DNA from: Mytilus trossulus
Lineage: Eukaryota > Mollusca > Bivalvia > Mytilida > Mytilidae
NCBI RefSeq assembly: GCF_036588685.1
Contig: NC_086386.1
Span: 422,710 to 486,709, forward strand
Reading direction: 5' to 3'
DNA length: 64,000 nucleotides
This document shows, one piece after another, positions 12,175-22,309 of the stretch. Both the position numbers and the translations under genes were made by a program. Under the pieces are notes generated by a model that saw only the letters and a list, made by a program, of their open reading frames with translations, did not search any database and was not told the origin of the DNA. Numbering within the stretch: the stretch's first letter is position 1; each line of letters starts with the position of its first letter.

Positions 12175-12607
12175 ACACAGCCAATTTTTCATAGGTACTA
12201 TTTTTGTACTTTAAATCTGTAGTACTGAAAATTTAGTTTTGATATTAAGTACTATTTCTTTACTTTAAAATTATTGTACTATTAACGTTCCTGTATTTTA
12301 CAGTATTTGATTTGAACTTAAATTTTGGTACAGAAATAATACGAAAAGCGATCAAAATATTTTATGTTCGAAAATCATAATTTTAAGAGATTTGATAAAG
12401 GCATACTATGAAAATGCTTGAAATGTAACGTTGTAACCAAAATATGTAGTACTTAAATTTCCAAGTACGAATCAAGTACTGTAAAATACAGGTACCTAAA
12501 TATGACAATAATTTTAGAGTAACAAAATATTACTGAATATAAAAAGTAAATTTCCATTACTACCGATTTTTGGTACAGACATAGTACCTATGCAAAAGTA
12601 GCTGTGT
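12175..12607. mobile_element. 433 bp MITE-like element with long terminal inverted repeats, copy 1
   Basis: The left end ACACAGC is followed by CATAGGTACTAT and, 7 bp on, GTACTTT; the right end mirrors this with ATAGTACCTATG and GCTGTGT. Inner arms also pair (CTGTATTTTACAGTA near 12291, TACTGTAAAATACAGG near 12477), so most of the element can fold back. There is no ORF, and no clear target-site duplication. It ends 80 bp before exon 3 of the mucin-like gene. Confidence 0.75.
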
Positions 12608-12988
12608 ATGCAAAGTGATCTTTTGGAAGAGTAATGAATTATTATTGATCTTTAGCAACGATCAAACTGATATTAATATTTTTTCAGAGTACAGGGTTCT
12701 GATGACTTTGCATGTTTCCCGATCTTTTACAATCTTCAAAGTGCTCCTTTAATGTTTACATTTGGATCAAGTGGTAAGTTGTAACTTTCTAATGAACTCA
12801 GTACACTTTGTAAGAATGTTTCTGGCATTTCTATACCTTGTCTTATTTGTTTATGATACCAATACAAACATTCAAATACAATTCGATACATTCAGTTATA
12901 GATTACCTTAGTTGTTTTTTTGGCAAAACTTTTAGGAATTTTGGTCCTAAATTCTCATCAACTTCGAACTTTATTTAGCCTTTTTAAC

Positions 12989-13077
12989 TTTTTTTAAACT
13001 CGAGCGTCACTGATGAGTCTTTTGTAGTCGAAACGCGCGTCTGGCGTATATACTAAATTTAGTCCTGGTATCTATGA
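12989..13077 (-). repeat. Dispersed repeat C, antisense, copy 1
   Basis: Contains GAGCGTCACTGATGAGTCTT, GTCGAAACGCGCGTCTGGCG and AGTCCTGGTATCTATGAGG, the reverse complement of the repeat C core with substitutions. It lies in intron 3. Confidence 0.75.
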
Positions 13078-13527
13078 GGAGTTTACATACATGTGTTTGT
13101 CAATAACGGTAAAATATCTATTATTGTGATTCGATCCACCAAGTATCAGCAGTTATGACGTGATGCACAATTTTTACATACATCGTTCCAGTTTTTTCAT
13201 TGCGCCACAGGGATAATAATTGCCGAGGCCACTTCAATAAGACGCAAGCCCGATAATCAAAAAATAACTGAAATTAACGTGTATACTCTTCAACAACCGA
13301 CAGGGGTCTTTTACTTTAAATCAATCCCGAACTGGCTATGCTATTCGTTTGGACAGCAATTAAGATAACTACTATGATATAAATGCATTAAGCACTCCAT
13401 AACTAAACGTTCTTTATCGTTTAGAAACCAAAACGTTTGTCAACAAAAGAGGAGAATTTACAGATATATGTGAAGTTTGTAAAATGCCAGTTGCCACTGC
13501 TGAAGCTAATGGTAAGGACAGTTTAAC

Positions 13528-13592
13528 GGATTATATTTGTAATCTGCTGATGATAGTTTTACGGATTATATTTGTAATCTGCTGATGATAGT
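13528..13592 (+). repeat. 35 bp intronic tandem repeat, two units (copy 1)
   Basis: GGATTATATTTGTAATCTGC plus TGATGATAGTTTTAC is present twice, 17 bp after the exon 4 donor site. Copy 2 has three units, so the array changed after the segments separated. Confidence 0.85.
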
Positions 13593-14684
13593 CTTTAGCT
13601 TCTCATTTGGCAATAAAACTGAGTTACATGTACTATCACATTTTTCAGTGTACAATTTAAACAACTCCTCTGTAAATATTTGTTTCTTTCTCGTCGCCCT
13701 TTTTCAACAAACAGTTTAAAGAGGCATTACATGTGAAGCTGTCAAATTGATGGTCCCCGATTCGACTTAAATTCACATACTTCATTTATAATATACTTAA
13801 ACTTATAGCCAACTTACAATAACTCTTAAATAAACAATAAATGATATGAATCAAACTTTCATAATCAACATGACTTCCAAAGACTGCCGACGGTCACTAA
13901 ACCAGATATAAACACACATATGAATATAAACAGATAGTGTTCACACGCAATTGAATTTGTGTAGGTCTATTTGATTTCAAATTATACGTTTAAAAGTATG
14001 TGTATTGTCTCTTTTACCTGTAAAAGAATAATATTTTTTGTCGATCGAAAGAGTCAACCAAACGATTCATCCCTTTTGTTTTACTAAACTGTTGACATTC
14101 CTTTCCTTTAAATAGCTGAATGTATGCGGAACCCATCTCCAGTTTAGGGGTTACATTGAAGGTCAATTACATACGGATTTAATGAGCATTTAATTCACTT
14201 ACAAGTAAATAGCCATCAGCCAATTTTCTTAGTTTTATTTTGACAAAATTGAACCAAATTGGCTGTAATTTTACTTTATCACTTTTATTAAGAATCTAAC
14301 AATAAAATATAATATTTAATTCTTTTGTATATCTCGTAGCTAGTGCCACAGGATCCAAAAAATTACATTTAAGGATGATCACTTTTAAAAAATACGCACT
14401 GATCTTTTTATTTATCATCTGATCGTATTAGAAAATTGTTTTTACAGTTAGAAAATAGGTGTAAAATTTCATTGAAAAATAATTCATTACTGGTTATAAC
14501 TAGGCAGTTTCAGGAATTACCTTGATTAACTTACTGCATCAGGAACTCCATGTTATTCCTAATTTCAGCTATATACTTTAACATATATACTTTTTTCTCT
14601 CACTTTTGTGGTCTGATGGAAAATCTTTTTGTGCTGTATTAACACCTCTGTATTTATTGTTTTGATTCGCTTCTTATATAAAGA

Positions 14685-14850
14685 AGATGTAGTATGATTG
14701 CAATTGAGACAACTGAGTCACCGTACGGCCTTCAAAAATGAGCAAAGCCAATACCGCATATATAGTCAGCTATAAAAATCCCTGATAAGACAATGTAAAA
14801 CAATTCAAGCGAGAAAACTAACGGCCTTATTGATATAAATAAAATTAGTT
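14685..14850 (-). mobile_element. Dispersed repeat family A fragment, copy 1
   Basis: Antisense signatures AGATGTAGTATGATTGCAAT, CACCGTACGGCCTTCAAAAA, GAGCAAAGCCAATACC and GCTATAAAAATCCCTGATAA are in the family order, truncated after AACGGCCTTATTGATATAAA. It lies in intron 4. Confidence 0.7.
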
Positions 14851-14919
14851 ATTTTGAATTAAGTTTTGGGGATCCAACTAAAATGGCCTCGATTATAAAT
14901 GTTAAGCAATGTATATATA

Positions 14920-15040
14920 GAGCAATGTATGTGTGTAGCAATGTGTGTGTGTTGAAAAGCAATGTAAGTGTGTTAAAAAGCAATGTATGTTTGTTGCAAT
15001 GTATGTGTGTTGAAAAGCAATGTATGTGTGTTGCAATTTT
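14920..15040 (+). repeat. AGCAATGTATGTGTGTTG short tandem repeats, copy 1
   Basis: About seven irregular units of (AA)AGCAATGTATGTGTGT(TG) with lengths of 18-27 bp. Non-coding, in intron 4. Confidence 0.7.
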
Positions 15041-15109
15041 GTTGATGCTGTTATTGTAAGTCTAACGCAGACTTATCATATGAGTGTTTGGCCGAGTAGT
15101 AAGCCTGCA

Positions 15110-15465
15110 TGATACCTTGTTATCTTTCTATCTTTGTATAATGATCGTTGTTTGGCTGAGTAATAATTATGGTATCTTGTTATCTTTGTTTATGTGTATA
15201 ATCATGATTGTTTGGCTGAGTAATAATCCTGGTATCTTGTTATCTTTGCATGTTTGTATAGTGATCATTGTTTGGCTGAGTGATAATCCCGGTATCTTGT
15301 TATCTTTGCATGTTTGTATAGTGATCATTGTTTGGCTGAGTGATAGTTATGGTATCTTGTTATCTTGTTATCTTTGTATAATGATAGTTGTTTGGCTGAG
15401 TGATTATCCTGGTATCTTGTTATCTTTTGTATCTTTGTATAATGATCATTGTTTGCCAAATAATA
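15110..15465 (+). repeat. 60 bp minisatellite in intron 4, copy 1
   Basis: About six units of 60 bp recur with the landmark GGTATCTTGTTATCTTTG and then GTTTGGCTGAGTGATAAT. Because 60 is a multiple of three, one frame stays open for 134 codons and reads as a 20-residue repeat with GILLS and VWLS blocks. I regard this as a by-product of period length, since it begins at no splice site and shows no coding bias. Confidence 0.85.
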
Positions 15466-15897
15466 ACTGTTTTACTTTGCAACTCTAGGATCACCTGGTA
15501 AGTAAAGACATTTCTGTTTTAATTCATAAATTCAGACGACGAAACAATACTCAACTAGAGTAGCTCATCTCCCTCTGTATTCGCCAGTTTTGAAGAAAGC
15601 TTTATTGTTTAAACAACAATCGGAATGTTTATCGTGTAAATGTCTGCCAATGCAACTGTAGCAAGTGAAGGGAATAATCCCAAAAAGAAACAGAAAAATA
15701 ATTTTTATTATACATGCTAACTTCATCGAAATATAATTGAATATTTAGTTCGACCAAAAATTGTCACATATTATGATATTAAAAAAATATAGTACATGTA
15801 TTTCATACCGTTTAAATGTATTGCTGAAATAATTACTTGTGGCCAAAAAGAAAATGAAAACATTACTGCAATATCAATAATTTAAATATGTTTTCAG

Positions 15898-16529
15898 CCT
15901 CATCCCCACCGTCTAAATCCTGTGATATACCTTCAATGTGTCCGTTACCTGGTAAAACATGTAGTGCGAATGACGTTATCCCAAATAGTTCTGGATGTCC
16001 AAATCCTACACTAATCACGGAAGAACTAACATCAACTACTCCTGAACCAACAACAACCACACCAGAACCTTCAACAACTACTCCTGAACCAAGAACAACC
16101 ATTACTCCTGAAACAACAACCACCACGCCAGAACTAACAACCACGCCAGAACCTTCAACAACTACTCCTGAACCAACAACAACTACCCCTGAACCAACAA
16201 CCACCACGCCAGAACCTTCAACAGCTACTTCTGAACCAACAACAACCACTACTCCTGAACCAACAACAACTACTCCTGAACCAACAACCACCACGCCAGA
16301 ACCTTCAACAACTACTTCTGAACCAACAACAGCCACTACTGCTGAACCAACAACAACTACACCTAAATTAACAACAACCACACCTGAACCAACAACTACG
16401 TCAGAACCAATAACAACCACGCCTGAACTAACAACAACTACACATGTGCCTACAACTACGTCTGAACCAAAAACAACGACTCATGGTTATCGCAGCCATT
16501 GCAGAAATAGAAATCCCCGACGGCCTTAG
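15898..16529 (+). CDS. Terminal exon, mucin-like domain, copy 1
   Basis: Follows the acceptor TATGTTTTCAG. It encodes a short four-Cys segment (SCDIPSMCP, KTCSAN, SSGCPNP), then about 150 residues of Thr/Pro/Glu repeats of the type TTTPEPTTT with Ser variants, and a basic end YRSHCRNRNPRRP. Such Thr/Pro tracts are typical of O-glycosylated mucin domains. The exon itself is intact, but the frameshift in exon 2 of this copy means it is probably not translated from the normal message. Two residues in the tract differ from copy 2 (ATTAEP here, TTTAKP there). Confidence 0.75.
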
Positions 16530-16588
16530 TGTCATCATATAGTGACATAGTGCATAACCAATCCAAATATGTGGATACAAATAAGACA

Positions 16589-16594
16589 AATAAA
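16589..16594 (+). terminator. Poly(A) signal AATAAA, copy 1
   Basis: AATAAA lies 60 bp after the stop codon of the mucin-like gene, at the same spacing as in copy 2. Confidence 0.55.
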
Positions 16595-16800
16595 AACTAT
16601 TTGACTTCATAGTTTTGTCACTTTTCAATCAAGTAACTGTCTGGAGCCCTCTCTTTCTTTTAGTAAATAGTCTTTAATCGTGTTCAGAGTATGTACATAA
16701 CAACACATAATTTCGTAAATGAACATATCACATCATTGATTTTCGTGTGTCCAAACGGCTTTTTTGCGTAGTCTATCATCAGGAACGCTGAAGTCCTTAC

Positions 16801-16875
16801 ACTGTAAAGAGACGAAAAAGCACCCGAACAATTAAGAAATACGATGACCAACAGAAAAGTCAAATAAAGTAACAT
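16801..16875 (-). other. Candidate signal-peptide exon on the minus strand, copy 1
   Basis: On the minus strand an ATG opens 25 codons with a strong hydrophobic core (LLYLTFLLVIVFL, then NCSGA, a possible cleavage site), ending at AGT|GTAAGG, a good 5' splice site. It is identical in copy 2. No partner exon was found on the minus strand, and the frame also stays open for 63 codons without splicing, so this may be chance. Confidence 0.25.
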
Positions 16876-17294
16876 GCCTATATCAATTGATATTAAAAGT
16901 GAAGTAAATTATATGTACAATGTTTGTATTGAAAAGGTTATCTATGCCTTCTAAGCACTCTCTTCGTTTGAACTGAGGTGTATTGCTGTTTGGTGTCTTT
17001 CGTCCCTCTTTTATTGGCAAACACACTACATATCATGAATTTAACATTAATCGTTAGTTCTTATATCATAAACGGTTCAACCATTTTTAACTTGAACCAT
17101 TTTAATATACACGAAATGTATTCTTAGAACAAACTTAATACAACAAGTGTTGTGGGGCAGGGATCACAACAGAAAAATATGCACAAATAAAACACTATAA
17201 AGGAAGGCGAAAAATACTTAGTATAGATTGATACTCAAAATTATGAACCGAAAATATACTGACAACTGACTAAAAAGACAAAGGCACATACAGA

Positions 17295-17385
17295 AGGCCA
17301 TAGGATAACTTATAGTTGTTAATATCGGTCATTTGGTCTCTTGTGGAGATTTGTCTGATTGGCAATCATACCACATCTTCTTTTG
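17295..17385 (+). mobile_element. Dispersed repeat family A, 3' end only, copy 1
   Basis: AGAAGGCCATAGGATAACTT, TAATATCGGTCATTTGGTCT and GGCAATCATACCACATCTTC are the last 90 bp of family A, in sense orientation. The rest of 16880-18125 shows no gene and no other repeat that I recognise. Confidence 0.7.
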
Positions 17386-18125
17386 CATACAACAAAGAAA
17401 ACATTAGTTTAAACAATACGAACCCCAACAAAATCAAGGGGGAACTAAGGTGCTCTGGAAATATGAGTTGATTCGCTCCACATGTTCCACCCGTCATGTT
17501 AACGGTTTGAACGAACGATTACCGATTATCAAAACCGCTAACCGGTTAACCGGACTTTTTTTTCAATTTTGATAGATTTGATATAAATTTTTATTGAAAT
17601 TATATTTTTAAATTGTCGTCGTGTTAATTAATTTGAGAGATCAATTGTCCAGTATATTGATTGCTATTCTGTAATCTATATAATAAATTCTACCGGTCAA
17701 GACACACCTTCAATTATAGCTGGAGTGATATCCACCACCACCAAGATAATGTATATAATTATCACACAAATAATAGTTCCTTCCACCAGAATATTATATT
17801 CACAAAATGTCAGTTTAGAGTATACGCAATAGGCTAGTTTAAAATCTAAAATTGTCTAAATAAGAAGTGATAATTTGGACTGTCTTATGCTGAGTCACTT
17901 ACATAACACTTTAGTTAACTAATAGTCTTAAACTCTCCCTCTTTATATATATGGAGTAGGTGGTTAATTTTCCTACATTGCGGTTCAATAATTTTTGAAA
18001 CATTTGATCGTTGTTATTTTTGCAATAGTTATAAGGATCACAAATCAACATAAGTAGTTCAATGTTATTGACTCTGTTGCTCTCAGAGAAAATTCTACTA
18101 GCTGTTATCACTATTCTTTAAAATA

Positions 18126-18521
18126 TTCCCCAAGGGTAACTGGGGTAAAAAAATATGGTCACTTGGTCTTCTCCCGACCGGCAGTAAAACGCTTGCCGAA
18201 GTGGGGCGTCAGTTTGGCTGTGCGGGATGTATCAAGTTCGCAGTCACGTCCGGTCAGAAGGGGGTGCCACGCTTTTTGCACGGTAAGAACCCTTGCAACA
18301 ACTCTTTTGGTGGGTTCGTAGGTGGCCTGTTGCAAGGCAAAATTTCTGTCCCTATCCAAGATCCCTCATTTTCCAGTGGCAGTCCAAATTTCCCCGACCA
18401 TCATCCCAGATGGCCTCTATCGTGTCAACCTACTTATTGTATTTATTGTGAACTTGTTCTCGTCCTGAACATGCATGAAATATTTGCCACTGGACGTTAA
18501 GCAACCAACAATCAATCAATC
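18126..18521 (+). mobile_element. Dispersed repeat B, about 395 bp, copy 1
   Basis: Starts near CCCCAAGGGTAACTGGGG, runs through CACTTGGTCTTCTCCCGACC and GGCTGTGCGGGATGTATCAA, and ends with GCCACTGGACGTTAAGCAAC and CAATCAATCAATC. A diverged copy lies at 45379-45756, and the last 70 bp also occur at 6389. The structure (constant 3' end, short simple-repeat tail) is SINE-like. No pol III A/B box could be assigned with confidence. Confidence 0.65.
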
Positions 18522-18522
18522 T

Positions 18523-19055
18523 TTAAAATATGGGTGTTCTTACAGCATCTAGAGTTACACATGTAAGCAGGAAATGGGATAATGTTTCTTCTCCAATTTT
18601 GCATAGTTGACATGTTAGGTCCACTGCATTAGAACTATATTTGGCTCTTTGGGATAGTAGGATGTATCTCCTGTTGCAGTTTTCACTCGTGGTGGTAATT
18701 TTTTGTACTATTTTGGGGTCAGAAATTGATATACTGACCAACGGATGGCAATCACCAAGGCTGTATATTGGAGATAAGTACTGTAGGCTATTAAAATGTT
18801 CTTTCTCATCCAACATCCTTCTATGCCAGTATATTTTAATTTCATTTACCATGCTTCTTTTTCCATGTTTATTTTGTTGTTATAATATCCAAAAATTCTA
18901 CTGAATCAGTTAGTTGATATTTTAAACAAATTTTCTTTGCATCTATGAACAAACTGTTGCTTTTGCACGATTTAACTTTCAATTGACGATTTGCTATTTT
19001 CCATTCAACAGTTGATTTGTCAGAACATAGAATATTTCCAAGTAATTCAAACACA
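18523..19055 (-). pseudogene. Decayed LINE ORF2 C-terminal fragment, copy 1
   Basis: The minus strand encodes, in two frames, the tail of a non-LTR retrotransposon ORF2. The first part (19054-18869) includes LFIDAKKICLKYQLTDS. After a frameshift, the second (18852-18523) has YWHRRMLDEKEHFNSLQYL, ILLSQRAKYSSNAVD and the knuckle TCQLCKIGEETLSHFLLTC (CX2C, later H and C), ending VRTPIF. This arrangement is common at the C-terminus of mollusc CR1-like elements. The RT and endonuclease parts are missing, as expected of a 5'-truncated copy. Confidence 0.75.
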
Positions 19056-20104
19056 TCAACAAAAGTTATTGTTTGGAAACTAAAAAAATGCTTGTTTTAG
19101 CCCTTTTTGGTCCGAAATTCCTGCATGAATGGGGCAACAACCGCCAAACATAGTCCCAGCCTGCCTTTGGTGATTTGGTACTTTGTGGTTCAATGTAAGA
19201 GAAATCCATACACTAACACACAAGTTATTGTACGGAACTACAAAAATCCTCTTTTTTGGCCCCTTTTTGGTCCCTAATTCTAAAACTGTTTGCATCATAA
19301 CCCCCTAAAAAATTCATTCAAACCTTCTTATTGTGGTATTAAACATTCTGGTACAATAACAGAGTAATTGAAATACTCATACACAACTGATAATCCTTGA
19401 AGTAGAAAATGCTTGTTTTGGGCCCCTTTACGGCCTCAAATTCCTAAACGGTTGAGACCATCATCAGCAAAATTAATCAAAACCTTCCTTTTGGGGTATT
19501 GAACATTCGTATTAAATTTCAAAGAGATCTATTCTCGTAAACTAAAGTTATTGTCCGGACACGTGACAAAGACGCAGACGATGACATCATACCATTATAC
19601 CATTATCACGATTATACGGTCCCAAAAAAATGTATTTCGGTCTTAAAAAAATACAGAAACTATGTCAGCAACAAGTCTGCTACAAATAGGTATGCAAGAA
19701 AATAAGTTAGTTTATAGAAATATAATCTAAATGTAAACACCGGGTAGCATATTCTATTCTAGTAACATATTGGATCAGAACAAGTTTCTCTTATAAATTT
19801 TTAAAAATTAATAAAACCAGATGTTTTTGGTATTAGTGCCAATCAAACGTTTAAATTATAACTTTAGTAACTTTTTCCAAACCAGAAGTAACATATTAGC
19901 TTCCTTATTTAAAACGATTGAATAGAAATCATATATTTTTGGAATCAGCGTTCTATAAGCTGTCATTTTAAGCTGTTAATAACATTTTAAACCAAGTTTT
20001 AACTATTTTCATATCAAAATACTTGGGGTTTTGTTTTCGTGAAAAGACCTTCAATTGTTCCGACAAATTCGACCACCATACCAGAGCTACGATTTTTTTT
20101 AAAG

Positions 20105-20738
20105 TTTAAAAAAGATGTGGTATGATTTGCAATGGGACAACTATTCATAAAGGATCAAAATGACACAGAAATTAACAACTATAGGTCACCGTACGGCCTT
20201 CAATAATGAGCAAAGCCCATACCACATAGTCAGCTATAAAAGGCCCCGATAAGACCATGTAAAGCATTAAAATTAACGGCCTTATTAATGTAAATAAATG
20301 AACGAAAAACAAATATGTAACACATAAACAAACAACAGCCACTGAATTTACAAGCTCCTGACTTTCGACAGACACATACATAAATAATGTGGTGGGTTTA
20401 AACATTTTAGCGGAATCCCGACCCTCCCTCTAACCTGGGACAGTGTTATAACAGTTCAACGTAAGATCGAACAACAAAAACCAGTTGAAAAAGGCTTAAC
20501 TCATCAGATTGACAAAAACACAAGTGGACGTGGCCGGGTACTTATACATTCCGACACAAAAAGACACAATGAACAGATCTGAGAGTACTCGCAGTTATCT
20601 GACAGCTAGTTCAAAGCCACTAACAACTAATAAAAATATCATGAATCTAAGACTAGACTATCAATCCGTTCACATCCAACATCCAATGGATTTAGGGTAA
20701 AGACGTCATAAACAGCCAGAGAAAAACATGACCAACAA
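20105..20738 (-). mobile_element. Dispersed repeat family A, long copy (copy 1)
   Basis: The longest family A member in this segment. In antisense it starts AGATGTGGTATGATTTGCAA and passes CACCGTACGGCCTTCAATAA, GCTATAAAAGGCCCCGATAA and TGACTTTCGACAGACACATA to AGAGAAAAACATGACCAACA. Its part from 20227 on is repeated at 33528-34040, downstream of the LINE. Confidence 0.75.
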
Positions 20739-22235
20739 GTTTCAGGTATCGACAGATTGTAGATCCATGAATATGTAAGTCACTTATGATTCCGGAATTT
20801 ATTCATGTGTTACCGTTAATTTTCTATTTTTATTGTAACTGGAACCACCGTTTTGATGACGTATTAATATGCACTTATGATAACGCTGGAATGAATGAAA
20901 GAAACATCGTAAAATAAGACTTTTTATACCATCTGCAGGTAAATTATTATTGTATTAATTATTCCCTGGCCTTTATATTATTATACATTGCTTTAAATTT
21001 ATTGTTTGTGTAAAGTCTTCAACACATATATAAACATGATAAACACATCAAACAAACAATATTCATACGGCAAACCATTGCCGACGTATTTTCATATGTG
21101 TGTATCATTATCTGTGTATATAGCAGCACTATGAATTTCCAACACTGACAAACATATCGTATTATATCTTCTGTAATTATGTGACACATAATTTATGTCA
21201 CGTAGAATACTATAATTTAGGTTAGTTGTTTTTGTTGCATAAACATTGTATTTTTCATTGTTAAATAATTGTTTTGGTATATTAATCACATGCATCTATA
21301 ATGATGGAACAATAACCATCCGTGTTCACTTCTGCAAAGTTAAATTAACATTTATTTTGTACACCAAACGAGAGCTATTTGCTATAAAAACTATGGAAAT
21401 CCTGTTTAACATTAATGTGTCATGTTAATATGGAACATAGGTTTAACAATATTTTGTAATTCTATTTAAATGAGTGTTTTGATTAAGTAAACTTCATTTT
21501 GAATATGAAAGAGAGTTAATGAAATGATTTAAGTAATGTTTACTGCATATAAACCATACTTTGTCATATTAAATGTATACAAGAGTTATTGGTATTAATA
21601 CTGAGTAATTATTGGCTAAGGCAAGCAAATTATTGTAACTATGTATTTTGCTGATATCATTTACATTATAGTGTACATTATAACTGAAGTTGTGTTCTAC
21701 ATGTAGACAATTGTATTATAAAAACCTTCTTTTTGTGTATTTGCAGGACTACCTGCCACCTTTGTTAACTAGTAAAACAATAAAGATCTTATCATCAAAT
21801 ATGTCACTTTCTATCAGTCTCACTATACACCTGGCTACATACTGATAACAAAATCAATATTTATACCAATAAAAACAATATTCAATGATCTTATTACAGT
21901 GTTGAATAGGTAACCTTTTAGAATAAGTTTATTTAAAGGAGCGACAAGTTTACATGGATCATTTCTAAATTGCCGGGCACGGTTAACAACATTTCCGTAA
22001 ACATTAATATGTGCTATCCCGTTTGAAATAAGTTTTCTACAGGTACAACCAAACAAAAACGTCACAACAGCCACGGCATAGCGAACAAGTTGTGAAATAT
22101 AAACACCGTTAGATGGTGCAAAAGGAACAGCACCATCTAAAAATGGAAAATTAACCATAGGCAAGGAAAACTCGTCTCTTTTGTCGTAAATTTTAGTGTG
22201 GAGTTTCCCCTTTAAAACCGAAACATCAAAATCCA
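20227..22235 (+). repeat. Left member of the long direct repeat flanking the LINE
   Basis: From TAGTCAGCTATAAAAGGCCC at 20227 to ATCAAAATCCA at 22235 this sequence is repeated at 33528-34826 with few changes, except that about 711 bp (20739-21449) is absent on the right. The LINE begins immediately after 22235 and ends immediately before 33528, so the pair has the geometry of a target-site duplication of about 2 kb. The interval 20740-21834 holds no gene that I can see. Confidence 0.85.
21835..22235 (-). pseudogene. Reverse-transcriptase gene fragment interrupted by the LINE (left copy)
   Basis: The minus strand reads SVLKGKLHTKIYDKRDEFSL, VNFPFLDGAVPFAPSNGVYI and SQLVRYA, then a segment ending near KLILKGYLFNTVIRSL. 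The KIYDKRDxF and GVYISQLVRYA blocks are ones I associate with the C-terminal part of Penelope-like or related RTs that are common in bivalves and corals. The upstream RT core lies on the other side of the LINE, in the right copy at 34827-35012. Family assignment is tentative. Confidence 0.55.
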
Positions 22236-22309
22236 TCGATTGATTGAAAAAACAGTGAACTGTATTTATCATCTACAAGTGTATACCTATATACATGTAC
22301 CGTTAGACA

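Larger units (their letters stand above)
6706..16529 (+). pseudogene. Secreted Cys-rich mucin-like gene, copy 1, frameshifted in exon 2
   Basis: Six exons are inferred from splice consensus and from phase agreement with copy 2: 6706-6745 (signal peptide), 10055-10228, 12688-12773, 13425-13511, 15489-15497 and 15898-16529. Relative to copy 2, exon 2 lacks 16 bp just after the codons for TTSSG, near 10190. The shifted frame meets TAA at 10204-10206, so only about 63 residues (signal peptide plus part of the first Cys-rich domain) could be made. All other exons keep their frame, splice sites and sequence, with only scattered changes such as GAT for GAA in exon 3. The break is therefore recent, or this is a null allele. 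The introns carry the repeats listed separately; outside them I see nothing coding. Confidence 0.7.
4527..20864. repeat. Segmental duplication, copy 1 (direct)
   Basis: This stretch aligns colinearly with 47597-64000, starting at TGTAAGTAAAAACCCATG. The offset is 43,070 bp at the left end and 43,136-43,142 bp further right because of small indels. Single-base differences are sparse, so the pair is recent or allelic. Indels specific to this copy include the loss of 16 bp in exon 2 of the mucin-like gene and of about 26 bp in a foldback element near 8829. It has two rather than three units of a 35 bp intronic repeat. Homology may extend beyond 20864, but the window ends before the partner can be read. 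Confidence 0.95.

Noticed and set aside
15084-15488. ORF of 134 codons with 20-residue hydrophobic repeats (also at 58226-58630)
   Set aside because: The period of the DNA repeat is 60 bp, so any frame without a stop in one unit stays open. It has no splice or start context and lies in an intron.
15863-16420. Minus-strand ORF of Val/Gly repeats (also at 59005-59562)
   Set aside because: It is the antisense of the Thr/Pro repeat exon; the sense strand has the splice acceptor, the Cys-containing segment and the phase match.
18159-18359. Minus-strand ORF starting MDRDRNFALQQAT, with a relative at 45211-45585
   Set aside because: The similarity follows from dispersed repeat B, which both contain; the two frames diverge by indels not in multiples of three.
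20172-20405. Minus-strand ORF starting MFKPTTLFMYV, present three times (also at 33462 and 63310)
   Set aside because: It lies wholly within family A repeats and differs at its C-terminus; a repeat by-product.
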